From: Antiquaquibacter metalliresistens
Lineage (GTDB): Bacteria; Actinomycetota; Actinomycetes; Actinomycetales; Microbacteriaceae
NCBI RefSeq assembly: GCF_029211225.1
Contig: NZ_JARGEM010000005.1
Coordinates: forward strand, 62,001-126,000
Reading direction: 5' to 3'
Length of the DNA: 64,000 bases
Shown: piece after piece, positions 60,029-64,000 of the stretch
How the letters are laid out: each line of letters opens with the position of its first letter
How positions within the stretch are numbered: the first letter of the stretch is position 1
Made by a program: the position numbers and the translations under genes
Notes under the pieces: generated by a model
Databases searched by the model: none
Told to the model about the DNA's origin: nothing
What the model saw: the letters and a program-made list of their open reading frames with translations, nothing else

Positions 60029-60936
60029 GCGTGCTGCGCCTCGAACCGTTCGGCGACCTCCCGCAGCGCATCGACGACCGCGCGCACTGACGGTCGCTCG
60101 GCGCGATCCGGGCGCAGCAGCGCCGAGATGAGCCGGCTCGCTCGAACGCCCTTGAGGGGCCTCGTGATGAGCCCGTTCTCCCGGTCGCGAGTGGTGTAGC
60201 GCGGGAGGATCGCGATGCCGCGGCCGGCGGCGACGAGCGACTCGACGATGCCGTTGTCGGTGATGCGCTGCGCCACGCGGGCCGGGCTGCCGTTGGCGGC
60301 CTCGACGCCGCGCAGGATGCGGTCGAACGGCAGCCCCGAGGGCACCCCGATCCAGGTCTCGTCGATGAGGTCGGCGGGCGTCAGCTCGCGCTTGGCCCCG
60401 AGCGGATGCCCCTCGGGCATCGCCACATCCAGCGGCTCGCGCATGAGGGGCACCACGGTCAGGCCGCGCTCGGTCCAGGCGGGCAGCACGTTGGGGGAGT
60501 CCGCGAGCACGATGTCGAAGTCCGCGGTGAGGTCCATCACCTGCTGCACCTGGCCGTCGAGGTCGTGCACCGTGAGCGTGAGGCCGGGCATCCGGTCGAC
60601 CGCGGCGAGCACGCCGGGCAGCAGCATCTCGCCGGCGGTCGGGAAGAGGTTCATGGTGACCTCGCCGCGCGGCGACGAGCGAAAGTCCGCCCACAGGGCC
60701 TCCGCACGCTCGATCGCGGTGGCGATGTCGGTCGCGGTGCGCACGAGCGCGCGGCCGGCCGCGGTCAGCTGGATGCCGCGCCCCGAGCGCTCCGTGAGCG
60801 GGATGCCCGCCTCCCGTTCGAGGATCTTCAGCTGCTGCGACACCGCCGATGCGGTGCGACCCGTGGCGCGGGCGACCGCCGTCACGCTGCCGCGATCGGA
60901 GAGCTCGCGAAGCAGCTCCAGGCGCCGAACATCCAT
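60025..60936 (-). CDS. LysR-family transcriptional regulator
   Basis: A 303-residue LysR protein. The N-terminal helix-turn-helix includes ATGRTASAVSQQLKILEREAG (about 24-43); the substrate-binding domain spans about 90-290. It probably controls the neighbouring transporter, PLP-lyase and dehydrogenase genes, though they are not divergent from it. Leaderless: TAGCCT ends six bases before ATG 60936 and lies inside GTAGTTAGGCTAC, a partly palindromic sequence that could be an autoregulatory site. Confidence 0.88.
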   Translation of the reverse strand: MDVRRLELLRELSDRGSVTAVARATGRTASAVSQQLKILEREAGIPLTERSGRGIQLTAAGRALVRTATDIATAIERAEALWADFRSSPRGEVTMNLFPTAGEMLLPGVLAAVDRMPGLTLTVHDLDGQVQQVMDLTADFDIVLADSPNVLPAWTERGLTVVPLMREPLDVAMPEGHPLGAKRELTPADLIDETWIGVPSGLPFDRILRGVEAANGSPARVAQRITDNGIVESLVAAGRGIAILPRYTTRDRENGLITRPLKGVRASRLISALLRPDRAERPSVRAVVDALREVAERFEAQHA

Positions 60937-60942
60937 GTAGTT

Positions 60943-60948
60943 AGGCTA
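60943..60948 (-). promoter_or_regulatory. -10 box TAGCCT of lysR, leaderless
   Basis: Minus-strand TAGCCT (60948 to 60943) is followed by six bases and ATG 60936; GTAG/CTAC arms (60937-60949) surround it. Confidence 0.6.
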
Positions 60949-61007
60949 CACAATAGCTTTAGCAACGTGTACTCGATCCGAACGGTGCTGTCCGGTTCAC
61001 TAGAGGC

Positions 61008-61121
61008 ATGACCTTCGAACTCCACCCGCCGCGTCTGACGACGCCGCCGCCTCGCGCGGTCCACGCAACGCCTCGGCTCCGCCGGGGCGTTCTTGCGTTG
61101 ACGGCCGCCGACGGGTTCTAG
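61008..61121 (+). CDS. Short open frame, 37 codons, possibly a decayed gene start
   Basis: MTFELHPPRLTTPPPRAVHA opens a 37-codon frame divergent from the LysR gene. The peptide is rich in Pro, Arg and Thr. Its TAG uses the same CTAG as the mrp stop on the other strand, as two established convergent pairs in this window do. It might be a real small gene, the surviving 5' end of a lost LysR target, or chance. No ribosome site beyond GAGG (61003) is seen. Confidence 0.25.
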   Translation: MTFELHPPRLTTPPPRAVHATPRLRRGVLALTAADGF

Positions 61122-62236
61122 GCGCCGCCCACGCCGAACGGCAGGGGCTTGCCGGCGAGCCCGCGCGGTCGGGTGGCGAGTCGTTCGGCGAGCTCGAGGA
61201 TGACGCCGGCCGCGGCATCCGACGGCTGCGCGAGCACCACGGGGTGCCCCGCGTCCCCGCCCTCGCGCAGGGCCTGGCTGAGGGGGATCGAGGCCAGCAG
61301 GGGAGCACCCAGGCGGGCCGCGGCATCCGCACCGCCGCCGGCGCCGAAGATGCCGCCGGCCATGTTCTCGACCACACCGATCACGCGCTGCCCGGTCTGG
61401 CGGGCGACGAGGCCGCTGCGCTCGGCGACCTCGGCGGCGGCCGGCTGCGGGGTCGTGACCACGAGCACCTCGGCGTGCGGCAGCAACTGTCCCAGCGAGA
61501 TCGCGATGTCGCCCGTGCCCGGCGGCAGGTCGACGAGCAGCACATCGAGGTCGCCGAAGTACACGTCGGTGAGGAACTGCGTGAGCGTGCGGTGCAGCAT
61601 CGGCCCGCGCCAGGAGACCGGGGTGCCGGGGTCGACGAACATGCCGATCGAGATGACCTTCACGTCGAAGGCGATCGGCGGCAGGATCATCTCGCCGACC
61701 TTCGTCGGCTTCGCGTCTGCCACCCCCAGGAGCCCCGGGATGGAGAATCCGAACACGTCGGCGTCGACCACGCCGACCGCGAGCCCGCGAGCGGCGAGCG
61801 CCACGGCGAGGTTCGCGGTGAGGGTGGACTTGCCGACCCCGCCCTTGCCGCTGGTGACCGCGACGACGCGGGTGAGGGTGTCCGGCCCGAACTGCAGCGC
61901 CTTCGGGCGGCCGCCGCGCAGTCGTTCGGTGAGGGCCGTGCGCTCCTCGGCGCTCATCACCGAGACGTTCACGGTCACCGCGGTCACGCCCGGGGTTCCG
62001 GCGGTGGCGGCCCGCACGTCGCGCTCGATGGTGTCGGCGGCGGGGCATCCCACGATCGTCAGCTTGAGGTCGACGGATGCCGCGCCCGCCGCATCCACGG
62101 AGACCGCCCCGACCATGCCGAGCTCGGTGATCGGGCGCCGCAGTTCGGGATCGATGACGCGCTCGAGCGCGTCGCGCACCCGCTGATCGAGCCCCTCGTC
62201 CCGATCGGGTCCGCCGGGATCCACGTCCTTACCCAC
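61118..62236 (-). CDS. Mrp/ApbC-family iron-sulfur carrier P-loop ATPase
   Basis: This 372-residue protein has an N-terminal MIP18/DUF59 domain (about 15-95, with Cys64 in IVGCPAAD) and a C-terminal Mrp NTPase with deviant Walker A TSGKGGVGKS (128-137) and LLVDLPPGTGD. Mrp proteins carry Fe-S clusters to targets. The CPxC pair that many Mrp proteins have after the VENM motif is missing here (VVENMAGGIFGAGGG). GTG 62236 is the start, overlapping the DUF1003 gene by eight bases. Confidence 0.9.
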   Translation of the reverse strand: MGKDVDPGGPDRDEGLDQRVRDALERVIDPELRRPITELGMVGAVSVDAAGAASVDLKLTIVGCPAADTIERDVRAATAGTPGVTAVTVNVSVMSAEERTALTERLRGGRPKALQFGPDTLTRVVAVTSGKGGVGKSTLTANLAVALAARGLAVGVVDADVFGFSIPGLLGVADAKPTKVGEMILPPIAFDVKVISIGMFVDPGTPVSWRGPMLHRTLTQFLTDVYFGDLDVLLVDLPPGTGDIAISLGQLLPHAEVLVVTTPQPAAAEVAERSGLVARQTGQRVIGVVENMAGGIFGAGGGADAAARLGAPLLASIPLSQALREGGDAGHPVVLAQPSDAAAGVILELAERLATRPRGLAGKPLPFGVGGA

Positions 62237-62771
62237 GCTGGTCTCGGCCGCGTTCGACCGCTGGCTCGTCGCCCTTCTCCAGCTCCTCCAGCAGGGCGCG
62301 CAGTTCGGCGCGGATGAACTCCTTGCTCGCCATGTCCTGCATCGCCAGGCGCAGCGCGACCACCTCGCGGGCGAGGTACTCGGTGTCGTTGAGGTTGCGC
62401 TCGGCGCGTTGCCGGTCCTGCTCGATCTGCACGCGGTCGCGGTCGTCCTGTCGGTTCTGCGCGAGCAGGATCATCGGCGCCGCGTAGGAGGCCTGCAACG
62501 ACAGGATGAGGGTCAGCAGCGTGAAGTTCGTCAGGCGCGGGTCGAACTGCGCCTCCTCCGGAGCCGTCGAGTTGTAGACGAGCCACACGACGACCACGAC
62601 GGTCATGCCGACGAGGAACCAGGGCGTGCCCATCGCGCGCGCGAAGGCCTCGGAGAAGCGGCCCATGCGATCCCGGCTCTGGAAGAGCGAGAAACTGCCG
62701 GCCGAGCGCATGCCGCGCGGGGTGTCGAGGCGGGCACCCTGCCGGGTGGAGCGGTGATCAGCTCTGGCCAT
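62229..62771 (-). CDS. DUF1003 membrane protein
   Basis: This 180-residue protein has two transmembrane helices (about 53-70 and 85-103) and a long C-terminal charged helix (about 110-170). The family core is visible as QFDPRLTNFTLLTLILSLQA, then YAAPMILLAQNRQDDRDR. The function of DUF1003 is not known. It starts 14 bases inside the 3' end of the upstream PRC/CBS gene and overlaps mrp, making a three-gene coupled set. Confidence 0.9.
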   Translation of the reverse strand: MARADHRSTRQGARLDTPRGMRSAGSFSLFQSRDRMGRFSEAFARAMGTPWFLVGMTVVVVVWLVYNSTAPEEAQFDPRLTNFTLLTLILSLQASYAAPMILLAQNRQDDRDRVQIEQDRQRAERNLNDTEYLAREVVALRLAMQDMASKEFIRAELRALLEELEKGDEPAVERGRDQRG

Positions 62772-64000
62772 GGGATGTCCTCCTTCCCTTGCGGACGGCT
62801 ACTGCTGCGGTCGAGGTGCTCACGGGACTCGGGGTCTCGTCGCTCGTACTTCGCCAGTCGTCCGGCAGCAGGTAGTCGAGGACATCGTCAATGGTCACCA
62901 CCCCGACGAGGCGATGGTTCTCGTCCACGACCGGCACCGAGACCAGGTTGTAGCTCGCGAGGATGCGGGAGACCTCGGCCGCGCTCGTGTGCCCCTGCAC
63001 CGGTTCGAGGCTCGGGTCGATGAGCGTGCCGAGCCGCTCATTGGGCGGATAGCGCAGCATCCGCTGGAAGTGCACCATGCCGAGGAACCGACCGGTCGGC
63101 GGCTCGTACGGTGGCAGGGTCACGCAGATCGCCGCGCCCAGGGCGGGGGCCAGTTCGTGCCGACGGATGAGGGCGAGCCCCTCCGCGACGGTGGCGTCGG
63201 CCGAGACGATGATCGGCTCGGTGGTCATGAGGCCGCCGGCGGTGTCCGGGGCGTAGGAGAGCAGGAAGCGCACGTCCTCGGCCTCTTCGGGCTCCATGAG
63301 GTCGAGGAGGGCCTCGCCGCGCTCGTTGGACAGGTGCGCGATCAGGTCGGCCGCGTCATCCGGCTGCATCTGGTCGAGCACGTCGGCGGCACGGTCGTCG
63401 TCGAGGTGGCCCAGGATGTCGACCTGTTCGCTCTCCGGCATCTCCTCGAGCACGTCGGCGAGACGGTCGTCGCTGAGCTCCTCGGCGACCTCGAGCATGC
63501 GCTGCTCGGGCAGGTCGAGCATCGCGTTGGCGAGGTCGGCCGCCTGCAGGTCGGCGTAGGCCTCCACGAGCTGGGATGCGGACTGCGATTCGCCCTTCGG
63601 CGTCTCGTCGTCGATCTCGTCCCAGGTGGCGAAGGTGGTCGCGCCGCGCGCGAAGGGGGATGCGATGCCGCGTGGGCGGCGCAGGAACACCTGCGTGATC
63701 GCCCACTCGGCGGGACCGGTTTCCTCGATCGCGACGTCCTCGATGTGCGCTTCGCCCGAGCCGTCGCGCAACCGCACCTTGCGGCCGAGCAGTTCGGCGA
63801 GCACGCGGGTCTCACCACCGCGCTGCTCGAAGCGGCGCAGGTTGATCAAGCCGGTGACGATGACCTGACCGGAGGCGATGCTGGAGACCCGCCCGATCGA
63901 CAGGAACACCCTGCGCTTACCGGGCACCTCGATGACCATGCCGACCACCTTCGGGCCGCCCTTCGAACGGCCGACGACGAGCACGTCGCGCACCTTGCCG
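62758..64000 (-). CDS. PRC-barrel / MgtE_N / CBS protein, cut by right edge
   Basis: The frame stays open to the window end; GTG 63993 is only an internal codon, and the preceding codons read GKVRDVLVVG. About 413 residues are visible: a PRC-barrel-like N-terminal region, an MgtE_N superhelix with LPEQRMLEVAEELSDDRLAD-type repeats, and a CBS pair (about 250-385). MgtE Mg2+ channels have this cytosolic module followed by a membrane domain, but here the chain ends in a basic tail without one. It is probably a Mg2+ or nucleotide-sensing regulator. It leads the DUF1003-mrp set. Confidence 0.85.
   Translation of the reverse strand, partial: GKVRDVLVVGRSKGGPKVVGMVIEVPGKRRVFLSIGRVSSIASGQVIVTGLINLRRFEQRGGETRVLAELLGRKVRLRDGSGEAHIEDVAIEETGPAEWAITQVFLRRPRGIASPFARGATTFATWDEIDDETPKGESQSASQLVEAYADLQAADLANAMLDLPEQRMLEVAEELSDDRLADVLEEMPESEQVDILGHLDDDRAADVLDQMQPDDAADLIAHLSNERGEALLDLMEPEEAEDVRFLLSYAPDTAGGLMTTEPIIVSADATVAEGLALIRRHELAPALGAAICVTLPPYEPPTGRFLGMVHFQRMLRYPPNERLGTLIDPSLEPVQGHTSAAEVSRILASYNLVSVPVVDENHRLVGVVTIDDVLDYLLPDDWRSTSDETPSPVSTSTAAVAVRKGRRTSHGQS

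Overview
The window is high-GC (about 70%), densely coded DNA from an actinobacterium, most likely of the family Microbacteriaceae. The basis is the base composition, frequent GTG starts, many leaderless promoters, the co-location of dapC/dapD/dapE with a DUF3117 gene, an EfeUOB iron system with a DtxR-type box, and DUF4245 and probable DUF6264 proteins. Genus cannot be fixed from the sequence alone. No tRNA, rRNA, CRISPR array, intact insertion sequence or prophage was seen, and no gene-free gap exceeds 300 bases. Both end genes run off the window.

Layout. 1-5385: two membrane proteins (one cut by the left edge), then on the minus strand xseA-xseB-DUF4245-carbonic anhydrase and fumarase fumC. 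5481-8832: a two-gene ABC exporter, the isoprenoid enzyme ispH and a small membrane protein. 8920-11284: a sensor-kinase-like pair with no receiver gene. 11286-14779: fbaA, glpX (lower glycolysis/gluconeogenesis) and rmuC. 14854-17334: a LysR regulator and mmsA. 17335-17581: a repeat-rich spacer with a strong hairpin. 17582-20681: a DEDD exonuclease, a CPBP protease, ychF and a PhnA-type zinc-ribbon protein. 20737-23202: a small accessory block with lower GC stretches, a broken GNAT acetyltransferase, unknown genes and a DUF222-HNH endonuclease. 23245-27700: cupin, alkyladenine glycosylase, membrane proteins, an APC amino-acid transporter and a lipoprotein.

27769-32382 is the glycine cleavage system gcvT-gcvH-gcvP behind a textbook tandem glycine riboswitch. 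32387-33567 holds a CPBP protein and a DCC-family (DUF393) protein. 33819-40668 is a complete peptide/nickel-type ABC importer (lipoprotein, two permeases, fused double ATPase) with a long hairpin after the binding-protein gene and an antisense PH-domain gene inside the cluster. typA and a lipoprotein follow. 43156-46530 is efeUOB (iron uptake) with a DtxR/IdeR-type operator. 46686-52911 joins fdxA, dapC, citrate synthase, a large membrane protein, dapD and dapE; dapD and dapE diverge from one 22-bp spacer. 52893-55627 has a membrane glycosyltransferase-like protein, DUF3117, an O-methyltransferase and a TatA/B protein. 55637-60936 is a probable catabolic block (semialdehyde dehydrogenase, GPH-type transporter, PLP enzyme, LysR). 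61118-64000 is mrp, a DUF1003 protein and a PRC/MgtE_N/CBS protein cut by the right edge.

The most general signal in the window is not a gene. About twenty genes carry a TANNNT-like -10 box ending 6 to 8 bases before the start codon, so their mRNAs should be leaderless. This fixes several start codons. No wholly new multi-gene system could be demonstrated; the best candidates for something undescribed are the receiver-less sensor pair, the 20-bp-periodic GGCGGG array, the overlapping dapD/dapE promoters and the enlarged OppB permease.
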